The notes beneath the pieces are model-generated. The model was given only the letters and a program-made list of their open reading frames with translations, was not told the origin of the DNA and did not search any database. From Chloroflexota bacterium (GTDB lineage: Bacteria > Chloroflexota > Limnocylindria > Limnocylindrales > Limnocylindraceae): a stretch of DNA of 7,559 bases. Shown one piece after another: positions 1 to 6,144 of this stretch; position 1 is the stretch's first letter, and each line of letters begins with the position of its first letter. Location of the stretch: NCBI GenBank assembly GCA_009692905.1, contig SHYI01000046.1:1-7559 (forward strand), given 5' to 3'. The position numbers and the translations under genes are program-made.

Positions 1-450
1 GCCGCCCAGCACGGCAGAGAGCTTATCGGGCCAGCCCGCATACCAGACCATGCGATCGATAGCGGCGGAGACCTCGGCTGCCGCGTCAGACTTCGATGCG
101 CCGTGACTGATCAGGTCATCGCGGAATTGGGCCGCGCGACCCTCCATCAGTTCGGCAACGCGATAGAGGATCTGCCCGCGCACCATTGCAGTGCGTGCGG
201 CCCACGGCTCGGCGGCGATTCGCGCAACGCGCACCGCTTCACGCAGGTCCTTGCGCGAGCCGCGTGCAATGTTGGCGACGCCGCCCTTTGCGAGTTGAAC
301 CTCTTGGCTTCGACCAGATTCGCTCCGTGGGAATGCGCCGCCGATGTAGAGCTTGGCGGTGCGGCGCACCTCAAGACGCTCGGAGCCCTCTGACGACTCA
401 ATCGTCAACGGGAGGTTGAGCTTCTCAGTGCGCTTTGACTTCTTCCCCAT
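1..450 (-). CDS. Aldehyde dehydrogenase family protein, N-terminal 150 residues (3' end outside window)
   Basis: The frame is open from an ATG at 450 to the window edge, giving 150 residues; the C-terminal two thirds, including the catalytic Cys and Glu, lie outside. The N-terminus is Lys/Arg-rich (MGKKSKR). Residues 33-47 (KLYIGGAFPRSESGR) form the first strand segment of an NAD(P)-dependent aldehyde dehydrogenase. Residues 134-149 (MVWYAGWPDKLSAVLG) match the segment just before the Asn-containing oxyanion motif, and resemble the WYYAGWADKL segment of the upstream gene. Such ALDHs are commonly encoded in tandem with a second ALDH, especially in Actinobacteria, often near deoC; deoC is not seen here. 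The start is supported by GAGGAG at 460-465, 9 nt upstream. The stop of the preceding gene is 2 bp away, so the two are very probably one operon with coupled translation. The substrate cannot be told from this fragment. Confidence 0.85.
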   Translation of the reverse strand, partial: MGKKSKRTEKLNLPLTIESSEGSERLEVRRTAKLYIGGAFPRSESGRSQEVQLAKGGVANIARGSRKDLREAVRVARIAAEPWAARTAMVRGQILYRVAELMEGRAAQFRDDLISHGASKSDAAAEVSAAIDRMVWYAGWPDKLSAVLGG

Positions 451-452
451 GA

Positions 453-2012
453 CTAGGAGCTCCTCAGATAGGCGTGCAGGCCCTGCATGCCGCCTTCGCG
501 GCCGTAGCCAGACTCTTTGTAGCCGCCGAACGGCGCAGTTGGATCGAAGCGGTTGAAGGTATTCGCCCAGACCACGCCCGCCTTGAGGGCGCTGGCGACC
601 TGCAGGATGCGGCTCCCCTTCTCGGTCCAGATGCCGGCGGAGAGTCCGTACGCCGTGTTGTTCGCCTTCTCAATCGCCTCATCCACGGTGCGGAAGGTGA
701 TGGTGGCCAAGACGGGTCCGAAGATCTCTTCACGGGCGATGCGATGGCTTTGCGCCACATTGGTGAAGAGGGTTGGGCGGTAGAACCAGCCGCGCGTTGG
801 TAGGTCGCAGGCCGGCTGCCAAATCTGGGCACCCTCGGCGACGCCGCTCGCAACGAGCTCACCGATGCTCTCCATCTGGGCCTTCGAGTTGATTGCACCG
901 ACGTCGGTGTTCTTATCCATCGGATCGCCGATGCGCAGCATCGACATGCGGTCGCGCAGCCGCGCCAGGAACTCTTCAGCGATGGACTCCTGCACCAGGA
1001 GGCGACTGCCGGCGCAGCAGACCTCGCCCTGGTTGAAGAAGATGCCGTTGACGACGCCCTCGACCGCCTGATCGAGCGCCGCATCTTCGAAGACGATGTT
1101 GGCCGCCTTGCCGCCGAGTTCGAGGGTGAGCCCCTTCCCCTGTCCAGCGATCCCCTTGGCGATCGTGACGCCGACCGAGGTGCTGCCGGTGAAGGCGACC
1201 TTCGCGACACGTGGGTCGGTGACGATCGACATGCCAGTGCTCCCCGGGCCAGTGATGATATTGACGACGCCGTCTGGGAGCTCCGCCTGGCGGCAGACAT
1301 CGGCGAAGAGGAGCGCGGTGAGTGGCGTCGTTGAGGCGGGCTTCAGGACCACGGTGTTGCCGGCCGCAAGTGCCGGTGCGATCTTCCACGCCAGCATGAG
1401 GAGTGGGAAGTTCCACGGGATCACCTGCCCGACGACGCCGTGCGCCTCGGGTCGGCGGCCAGGAACGGCGTACTCCAGCTTGTCGGCCCAGCCGGCGTAG
1501 TACCAGAAGTGCGCGGCGGCGAGCGGCACATCCACGTCACGCGACTCACGGATCGGCTTCCCTGAGTCCATCGTTTCGGTGACGGCGAACTCGCGGCTGC
1601 GCTCCTGCAGGATGCGGCTGATGCGATAGAGGTACTTCGCCCGTTCACGTGGGTGCAGCTTCGACCAGACCTTGCGGTAGGCGCGATCGGCGGCCTCAAT
1701 GGCGCGGTCGGCATCGGCGGGGGTTCCCTTCGCGATCTCGGCGAGGGGCTCCTCTGTGGCCGGGTTGTAGGTGATGGTGACCTCGCCGCCTGAGGGGGCG
1801 CGCTCCTTCCCGTCGATGAAGAGGCCGTAGCGCTGGCGAATCGTGACGATCTCGCGGGACTCTGGGGCTGGGGCGTAGGCCCACGGGCTGTTGCCGGCGA
1901 GACCTGAACTTGCAGGGGCCACGATCGCTGCGGGGGCGGGGGTCGTTACGCTGACGGCGCGCGTAGGAGTGCGTCGAGGTGCGGCGCCCTTCGGTGACTG
2001 ATCGCTCGGCAT
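453..2012 (-). CDS. NAD(P)-dependent aldehyde dehydrogenase (tandem-pair type)
   Basis: A complete 519-residue aldehyde dehydrogenase that oxidises an aldehyde to a carboxylate in the cytoplasm. Motifs appear in family order: PWNFP with oxyanion Asn201, KPAS with cofactor-binding Lys224, FTGS of the Rossmann domain (274-277), ELGGK with general base Glu298, GEVCCAGSR with nucleophile Cys332 (equivalent to Cys302 of human ALDH2), and EEIFGPV with Glu429. Residues 1-45 are a Pro/Ala/Thr-rich extension ahead of the YAPAPES segment (46-52) where homologues of this subfamily usually begin. The ATG at 2012 is preferred because a TAGGAT box ends 6 nt upstream. It heads a two-gene operon with the partial ALDH at 1-450 and diverges from a third ALDH at 2073. 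The pair resembles the tandem ALDHs often found beside deoC in Actinobacteria, but the substrate is unproven. Family assignment is secure. Confidence 0.95.
   Translation of the reverse strand: MPSDQSPKGAAPRRTPTRAVSVTTPAPAAIVAPASSGLAGNSPWAYAPAPESREIVTIRQRYGLFIDGKERAPSGGEVTITYNPATEEPLAEIAKGTPADADRAIEAADRAYRKVWSKLHPRERAKYLYRISRILQERSREFAVTETMDSGKPIRESRDVDVPLAAAHFWYYAGWADKLEYAVPGRRPEAHGVVGQVIPWNFPLLMLAWKIAPALAAGNTVVLKPASTTPLTALLFADVCRQAELPDGVVNIITGPGSTGMSIVTDPRVAKVAFTGSTSVGVTIAKGIAGQGKGLTLELGGKAANIVFEDAALDQAVEGVVNGIFFNQGEVCCAGSRLLVQESIAEEFLARLRDRMSMLRIGDPMDKNTDVGAINSKAQMESIGELVASGVAEGAQIWQPACDLPTRGWFYRPTLFTNVAQSHRIAREEIFGPVLATITFRTVDEAIEKANNTAYGLSAGIWTEKGSRILQVASALKAGVVWANTFNRFDPTAPFGGYKESGYGREGGMQGLHAYLRSS
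460..465 (-). promoter_or_regulatory. Shine-Dalgarno site of the second ALDH gene in the operon
   Basis: On the minus strand GAGGAG lies 9 nt before the ATG at 450 and overlaps the last codons of the preceding ALDH gene. It is the only strong Shine-Dalgarno sequence next to a start codon in the window, and this is the only visible gene that is internal to an operon. It also sits in a 10-bp perfect palindrome, AGGAGCTCCT (455-464), which could weakly pair with itself and mask the site; that last point is speculation. Confidence 0.7.
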
Positions 2013-2024
2013 AGGTGCATCCTA
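2013..2024 (-). promoter_or_regulatory. Predicted leaderless promoter, -10 TAGGAT
   Basis: On the minus strand TAGGAT (2024-2019) is followed by GCACCT and then the ATG at 2012, so transcription would start at or within a base or two of the start codon. No convincing -35 is seen at 16-18 bp spacing. AGGA inside the hexamer is 7 nt from the ATG and could instead act as a Shine-Dalgarno site, so this case is ambiguous alone. The same spacing at other starts in the window, where no such alternative exists, favours a -10. Confidence 0.6.
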
Positions 2025-2060
2025 GCGCGCCCACCACTTCCAGCGACGCGGCGTATCGCC

Positions 2061-2072
2061 TACCCTTCGCGC
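2061..2072 (+). promoter_or_regulatory. Predicted leaderless promoter, -10 TACCCT
   Basis: TACCCT (2061-2066) is followed by TCGCGC and the ATG at 2073. There is no purine-rich Shine-Dalgarno sequence, so a leaderless mRNA is the simplest reading. The -35 region is poor (CTTCCA, 2037-2042, matches TTGACA at 3 of 6 positions with an 18-bp spacer). The 60-bp gap to the divergent ALDH holds this and the opposite -10, with 36 bp between them. Confidence 0.6.
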
Positions 2073-3605
2073 ATGACAAGTCGCGCACCAGGGGCAACTC
2101 CCCCGTTCACCCCAACGATGCTGATTGACGGCGCCTCATGTGGGGCTGCTGGCGGGCGAACCTTCACCCTGCGCCACCCCGCCACTGGCGCTGTGATCGG
2201 CGAAATCCCACACGCTTCGGCCGCCGACGTTGACGCCGCCATCGCTGCAGCTCGACGTGCATTTGATACCGGTGGCTGGCGCACGACGCTCCCAGCCGAG
2301 CGCGCGCGACTCCTTCTCGCACTGGCCGACGCGGTCGAGCGTGAGGCGGATCACTTCGCCGATCTTGAGGTGTGGCAGACGGGCACCGCGCGCAAACTGC
2401 GACGCGACGGCGACATTCCCGCCGTCGTTGACCATTTGCGCTACTTCGCTGGCGTCCTGCGTACCCCCGATGGGATCGCCGCAGGTGAGTACACCGGCAA
2501 CCACACCTCAATGATTCGGCGGGAGCCGATCGGCGTTGCCGCACTGATCGCGCCGTGGAACTATCCGCTCGCGATGGCGGTCTGGCAGGCGGCGCCGGCA
2601 CTGGCGGCTGGCAACACCGTCGTCATGAAGCCAGCCAGCGCCACACCGCTCGCAGCACTACGGCTGGCAGAGTTGGCGCGCGAGGTTGGCTTCCCCGCCG
2701 GCGTGATCAATGTCGTCACCGGACCAGGTGCTGAGATCGGCGCGCAATTCGCCGCAGATCCGCGCATCGACATCATCGCCCTCACGGGTGATAGCGCAAC
2801 TGGTCGAGAGCTGATGGCCGCAGGGGCGCCAACGCTGAAGCGACTGCATCTAGAACTTGGTGGTAAGGCGCCGTTCGTTGTCTTTGCCGACGCCGACATT
2901 GAGGCCGCCGCGCGAGGAGCGATCGCTGGGGCCTTCGTCAACGCTGGTCAGGACTGCACCGCAGCCACGCGCCTCTACGCGCAGAGCGACATCTTTGACC
3001 GCCTCGTGGCCCGAATTGCTGAGCTCACCGCGCAGGTGCGCATCGGTGATCCGTTCGACCCGGCGACAGATCTCGGCTCGCTCATCTCGCGCACGCACCG
3101 CGATCGAGTCGCTGGCTACGTCGACCGCGCCGTTGCTGCAGGGGCGCGGATCGTGGTGGGCGGCAGTGCGCAGCCGAAGGGCGTCCCAGCTGAGGGTGCC
3201 TACTTCGCGCCAACGCTCATCGTCGGCGCGCAGCAGTCCAGCGAGATTGTGCAGCAGGAGGTCTTCGGCCCGGTGCTCGTGGCTCTCCCATTCAGCGACG
3301 AGGCCGAAGCGATCGCCCTCGCAAACGACACGCCGTATGGCCTCGCCTCCAGCTGCTGGACGAGCGATGTGGCGCGCGCCCATCGCATGGCGGCCGCTCT
3401 TAACTTCGGCTCAGTGCTGATCAATGACCATCTCCCCTTCCTGAGCGAGATGCCGCATGGTGGCTTCAAGCAGTCGGGATTCGGCAAGGACCTAAGCCGC
3501 TACTCCTTTGAGGAGTACACGCAGATCAAGCACGTAGCAATTGAGATCACTGGCGAGGCCGAGAAGGGCTGGCACTGGACGATCTTCGGAGATCCGAAGA
3601 GGTAG
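2073..3605 (+). CDS. Gamma-aminobutyraldehyde dehydrogenase-like aldehyde dehydrogenase
   Basis: A complete 510-residue NAD(P)-dependent aldehyde dehydrogenase. Catalytic motifs are intact: PWNYP with Asn163, KPAS with Lys186, ELGGK with Glu261, GQDCTAATR with nucleophile Cys295, and QEVFGPV with Glu396. Several segments point to the gamma-aminobutyraldehyde (PatD/YdcW) subfamily: HTSMIRREPIG (144-154), LTGDSATG (237-244, Asp in place of the usual Ser of FTGS), and SEMPHGGFKQSGFGKD (458-473) with the following EEYTQIKHV. These enzymes convert 4-aminobutanal to GABA in putrescine breakdown. Betaine-aldehyde or a broad aldehyde substrate is possible, so I give no symbol. The protein has about 15 extra residues at the N-terminus and about 20 at the C-terminus relative to E. 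coli PatD. The ATG at 2073 is set 6 nt after a TACCCT box. No putrescine transaminase or permease is visible nearby. It converges with the next gene, with 6 bp between stops. Confidence 0.92.
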   Translation: MTSRAPGATPPFTPTMLIDGASCGAAGGRTFTLRHPATGAVIGEIPHASAADVDAAIAAARRAFDTGGWRTTLPAERARLLLALADAVEREADHFADLEVWQTGTARKLRRDGDIPAVVDHLRYFAGVLRTPDGIAAGEYTGNHTSMIRREPIGVAALIAPWNYPLAMAVWQAAPALAAGNTVVMKPASATPLAALRLAELAREVGFPAGVINVVTGPGAEIGAQFAADPRIDIIALTGDSATGRELMAAGAPTLKRLHLELGGKAPFVVFADADIEAAARGAIAGAFVNAGQDCTAATRLYAQSDIFDRLVARIAELTAQVRIGDPFDPATDLGSLISRTHRDRVAGYVDRAVAAGARIVVGGSAQPKGVPAEGAYFAPTLIVGAQQSSEIVQQEVFGPVLVALPFSDEAEAIALANDTPYGLASSCWTSDVARAHRMAAALNFGSVLINDHLPFLSEMPHGGFKQSGFGKDLSRYSFEEYTQIKHVAIEITGEAEKGWHWTIFGDPKR

Positions 3606-3611
3606 TTCCCC

Positions 3612-4016
3612 TTAGCTCCCGAGGAGCAGGTCGAGCCACGCGTCGAGCGGCGAGCGAGTTGGCGCATCAGGACTGAACCGCCGTGCGCCAGACCCCGGAG
3701 CATCCTCTGGAAGTGGCGCCGCGTCAGCCGCCAAGACGAACGGGCGTTCCACAGTGGAGCCGAGGCTGTAGCCGCGCGCAACCAACTCGAGGAAGGCGGC
3801 GTCCTCGAGGAGCACCCGCTCCGCAGTAAGTGCGTCGGCCCGAGCCTGGAGGGCCGCAGTCTCGTCGCGAAGCTGCGCCAAGCGCGTATTGACCTGAATC
3901 ACGCCGATCAGATTTCGCCCAAACTCCACGACGAAGAGCGTCACCAGCAGGGCCTGCCCGAGGAAGATCAGGGCGCCGCGCGTGGTGCTGGTGCGTCGGC
4001 GAATCATGACCCTCAT
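3612..4016 (-). CDS. Septum formation initiator (DivIC/FtsB-like) membrane protein
   Basis: A 134-residue bitopic membrane protein. A short basic N-terminus (RRR at 6-8, expected cytoplasmic by the positive-inside rule) is followed by one hydrophobic segment (about 14-32) and then a likely coiled coil (about 35-75, with LAQLRDETAALQARADAL). This is the plan of the DivIC/FtsB family, which joins FtsL and FtsQ/DivIB in the divisome to activate septal peptidoglycan synthesis. The post-coil segment ARGYSLGSTVERPFVLA takes the place of the usual LGLVKPGE-type ending. A further tail of about 40 residues is Pro/Ala-rich and ends in SPLDAWLDLLLGS, longer than in E. coli FtsB. The ATG at 4016 is chosen over that at 4007 because a TTGACG/GAGACT promoter ends 6 nt before it. 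No other division genes are adjacent. Family placement rests on architecture more than on identical residues, so the exact orthologue is not named. Confidence 0.8.
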   Translation of the reverse strand: MRVMIRRRTSTTRGALIFLGQALLVTLFVVEFGRNLIGVIQVNTRLAQLRDETAALQARADALTAERVLLEDAAFLELVARGYSLGSTVERPFVLAADAAPLPEDAPGSGARRFSPDAPTRSPLDAWLDLLLGS

Positions 4017-4051
4017 GACCCCAGTCTCCGCGCCACACCCATCGGCGTCAA
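4017..4051 (-). promoter_or_regulatory. Predicted sigma-70-type promoter of the septum initiator gene
   Basis: On the minus strand TTGACG (4051-4046) matches the -35 consensus at 5 of 6 positions. It is followed by exactly 17 bp and a weak -10, GAGACT (4028-4023), that keeps the A at position 2 and T at position 6. Six bases later comes the ATG at 4016. It is the only promoter in the window with a good -35, and it also has the weakest -10, a plausible compensation. The GGGG just before the start could aid ribosome binding. Confidence 0.6.
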
Positions 4052-4070
4052 GCAGGGGCGCTGCGCGGGG

Positions 4071-4086
4071 TGCTAGCCTGCGCGGC
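4071..4086 (+). promoter_or_regulatory. Predicted leaderless promoter with extended -10 (TGC-TAGCCT)
   Basis: TGC at 4071-4073 directly precedes TAGCCT (4074-4079), giving a TGn extended -10. Seven bases then lead to a GTG at 4087. There is no Shine-Dalgarno sequence before this GTG and no good -35. The site lies back to back with the promoter of the septum initiator gene within a 70-bp gap; the two do not overlap. Confidence 0.55.
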
Positions 4087-4503
4087 GTGTACTTCTATGA
4101 ACTTCACGAGGCGGACGACGAACTCGCTATCGGCATGACCCTCGCCCACGACGAGGCCTTCGCCCCGAGCGAGTTCTTGGCAATGGTGGAGACCGCCCGG
4201 AGTCGGGTGATGGAAACCTTTACCGAGGAGACCCTCATTGAGGCGATCGCCGCTGAGCTTGAACGCGAGCACGACTTTGCCGCCTCACTGGATTCCCGCC
4301 TGGTTGCCGCAGTGGGCATCTCTTCCGAGGAGGGCGAGACCCGCCTTCTAGCGCACGAGGGGGCGGGTGCCCACGCCGCTGACGAAGGCGAGGAGGAGGA
4401 TCCCGACCTTGCCATCGCTGAGGCGCTGCTCTCAGGACGTGAGCCGATCGGCCTGCGCACCGCTGTCGTGGACCTAGAGAAGAACGAGTCGCTCGACTCT
4501 TAA
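4087..4503 (+). CDS. Highly acidic protein of unknown function
   Basis: A 138-residue protein that I cannot assign to a named family. It has no signal peptide, membrane segment or Cys. It contains 35 Asp/Glu against 8 Arg/Lys (only one Lys), so it should be strongly anionic and cytoplasmic. Residues 1-75 look folded, beginning MYFYELHEADDELAIG and including helix-like EFLAMVETARSRVMETF and TLIEAIAAELEREHDF. Residues 91-107 form a low-complexity linker (GAGAHAADEGEEEDPD), followed by a short helix (DLAIAEALLSG, 107-117). The start chosen is the GTG at 4087, 7 nt after an extended -10 TAGCCT. A longer reading from the ATG at 3982 would run across the divergent promoter and into the neighbouring gene. 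Its stop is 16 bp from that of the convergent CapA gene. Codon-level sense on both sides and its own promoter argue for a real gene. Confidence 0.72.
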   Translation: MYFYELHEADDELAIGMTLAHDEAFAPSEFLAMVETARSRVMETFTEETLIEAIAAELEREHDFAASLDSRLVAAVGISSEEGETRLLAHEGAGAHAADEGEEEDPDLAIAEALLSGREPIGLRTAVVDLEKNESLDS

Positions 4504-4519
4504 GGGCGTGGAGCTCGGG

Positions 4520-6127
4520 CTACCAGCGAGGCAGACCCTTTGAGCCCTTCCAGACTCGATTCATGATCGGTACGCCATCGGTGGCGACGTCGACGAAGTT
4601 TGGCTGTGATTGGTTGAGGATCACCGTTGGCAACATGCGCGTGCTGACTAACCGCGAACCCACGAAGGTTGACTCAATAATGAGCCCCTCAGACGTTTCA
4701 ACGGACCAATTCTGGTCGAAGACGAAGTTGCCCATGGAGTAGAAGACCGGCTTGTCGTTGATGATCTCCATGGCACTCGCCCAGTGCGAGTGCGATCCAA
4801 GGATCATGTCGGCACCAGCCTCGATAGCCCGCTTGGCAAACCTACGCTGTGAGGCGGTCGGCTGTGCCTGGAACTCCAAGCCCCAGTGCGGGAAGACGAT
4901 GACGACGTCTGCACCAGCGGCGCGAGCCGCCGCGATGGAGGCACGCATCTCAAGGACCCCAATCGGCGCACTCCCCGGCCGGTTTTCCCGCGCGTGCGTG
5001 CTCGGGTTTACCTGGTCGACCGCAACGATGCCCACAGTGATGCCACCAACGTCAGTGAGCCACGGGCGCTGCGCCTCAGCAAGGTTTGCCCCCGCACCAC
5101 CGCTGCCCATGCCGGCAGCTTTTACAGCGGCAATAGTCTCGGGGATGCGATAGACGCCCCCATCGCCGATGTGATTGTTTGCCAGCGAGAGGAAATCAAA
5201 GCCCGCCTCTTTCACCACCCGCAGAAGCGCGGGGTTTCCCGTGAAGGTTGTACCTGAGTTGTGTTGGCGCCACTTCTTCGGTGTTGGCGATTCAAGGTTC
5301 GCGATCGAGAGATCTGCCTGCTGGAAGAGTGAGCGCATCAGGCCGTTGATGCCGCCACCGCTTACGTAGCGCGCGGCGACACGTGGCACGCCAAATTGGC
5401 TGCAGCAGGTTGTGCCGGTGATATCGGCAAAGCCGCCATCAAAGAGCGAATCTGCCCCACGCTTGGAGCGCTTCGCGTTGGCTGAAACGCCACGGTCAAG
5501 CAGGATGTCGCCACCAGCTGCAAGAGTCCATGCGGTTGCAGGATCGTACGCGAGCGGACCGGAGAGCCAATCTGCAGGAATCGATGCGTCGAGGGGAAGC
5601 TCGGCGCGCAGCGGCCAATCGGCCAGCGATGCAACGCGCTGCACGCCAACGATTGCAGCCCCCTCCCACGTAAGGGTGCGCAGCGCCGGCTCAAGGGCGG
5701 CGAGCCGCACGAACCCTGCCGCCTTCTCATCGGCGGCGAGTGCCGCCTTGAGGGCGGTGCGGTCCGCGACGAGTGTCAGGCGAGATGTGATTGAGGTGGC
5801 CGAGAGGCCGAGTGCCGCAAGGATGGCGCTCGACTCCGGCGCAATCAGGATCAGTTTGGTGATCGGTAGCTTCCCCCCGACCTCAGTGAGGCGCGCGACC
5901 CCAACGCTCGTGAGTGCGGTGAGGGTGCTGCGGTATCCGGCAACGGGGATCAGCGGGCTCCGTGTGTCGCTGGTCGGTGAGGGGCTTGCGCTAGCCGAAG
6001 GATCTCCGCTCGCCCCCGACGGCGCAGCAGAGGTGCCACACGCGGCGGCAAGCAGGAGTGCGAGCGCGAGCGTGAAGAGGCTGCGACGTCGCGGCAACGG
6101 GGCCTGGGTCACAGCGGGCAGATGCAC
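4520..6127 (-). CDS. CapA-family (PGA_cap) metallophosphatase-like lipoprotein
   Basis: A 535-residue exported protein. The N-terminus has RRR (13-15), a hydrophobic stretch (17-29) and LAAAC with Cys30, a plausible though not ideal lipobox, then a Ser/Pro/Ala/Gly-rich linker (31-60). Residues about 62-195 form an unassigned extra domain. From about 200 the CapA-type domain follows: AAGGDILLDRGV (Asp207), ANLESP (276-281), LANNHIGDGG (315-324), FPHWGLEFQ (His414), GSHSHW (His446, His448) and YSMGNFVFD. These are the metal-site motifs of the calcineurin-like fold used by the poly-gamma-glutamate capsule protein CapA/PgsA. No other cap/pgs genes are present, so capsule synthesis is not implied; many such proteins have unknown roles at the cell surface. 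The domain carries a CC-containing insert (239-260). The start is a GTG at 6127, 6 nt after TAGGAT, with a promoter shared with the divergent mtnN. Confidence 0.9.
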   Translation of the reverse strand: MHLPAVTQAPLPRRRSLFTLALALLLAAACGTSAAPSGASGDPSASASPSPTSDTRSPLIPVAGYRSTLTALTSVGVARLTEVGGKLPITKLILIAPESSAILAALGLSATSITSRLTLVADRTALKAALAADEKAAGFVRLAALEPALRTLTWEGAAIVGVQRVASLADWPLRAELPLDASIPADWLSGPLAYDPATAWTLAAGGDILLDRGVSANAKRSKRGADSLFDGGFADITGTTCCSQFGVPRVAARYVSGGGINGLMRSLFQQADLSIANLESPTPKKWRQHNSGTTFTGNPALLRVVKEAGFDFLSLANNHIGDGGVYRIPETIAAVKAAGMGSGGAGANLAEAQRPWLTDVGGITVGIVAVDQVNPSTHARENRPGSAPIGVLEMRASIAAARAAGADVVIVFPHWGLEFQAQPTASQRRFAKRAIEAGADMILGSHSHWASAMEIINDKPVFYSMGNFVFDQNWSVETSEGLIIESTFVGSRLVSTRMLPTVILNQSQPNFVDVATDGVPIMNRVWKGSKGLPRW

Positions 6128-6144
6128 ACCGCTATCCTACCCCC
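6128..6144. promoter_or_regulatory. Predicted bidirectional leaderless promoter with one shared -10 heptamer
   Basis: The whole gap between two divergent genes is 17 bp. TATCCT on plus (6133-6138) is followed by ACCCCC and the ATG at 6145. TAGGAT on minus (6139-6134) is followed by AGCGGT and the GTG at 6127. The two hexamers overlap by 5 bp in TATCCTA, whose TAnnnTA form reads the same on both strands, and both start codons lie 9 bp from its centre at 6136. GTCACA at 6108-6113 is a possible plus-strand -35 (4 of 6) but with a long 19-bp spacer; no minus-strand -35 is convincing. Any -35 contacts would fall inside the neighbouring coding sequence. Confidence 0.65.

Noticed and set aside
455..464. 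Perfect palindrome AGGAGCTCCT as an operator or terminator
   Set aside because: It has no loop and no T-run, and it is explained by a Shine-Dalgarno sequence next to the stop region; kept only as a side note.
464..1300. 278-codon open frame on the minus strand, out of frame within the ALDH gene
   Set aside because: Arg/Ser-rich translation without domain features, while the overlapping frame is a complete ALDH.
2850..3383. Long open frames on both strands inside the aminobutyraldehyde dehydrogenase gene (minus 2850-3383, plus 2857-3420)
   Set aside because: Composition is that of alternative-frame shadows in GC-rich DNA, and the real frame covers all ALDH motifs.
3982..4086. Longer N-terminus for the acidic protein, starting at ATG 3982
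   Set aside because: It would run over the 5' end of the divergent septum initiator gene and its promoter; its first residues are low-complexity and Arg/Ser/Ala-rich, unlike the acidic rest. GTG 4087 has a well-placed extended -10.
4504..4519. GAGCTC-containing 16-bp gap as a bidirectional terminator
   Set aside because: The inverted repeat is only 6 bp, has no loop and is not followed by a T tract.
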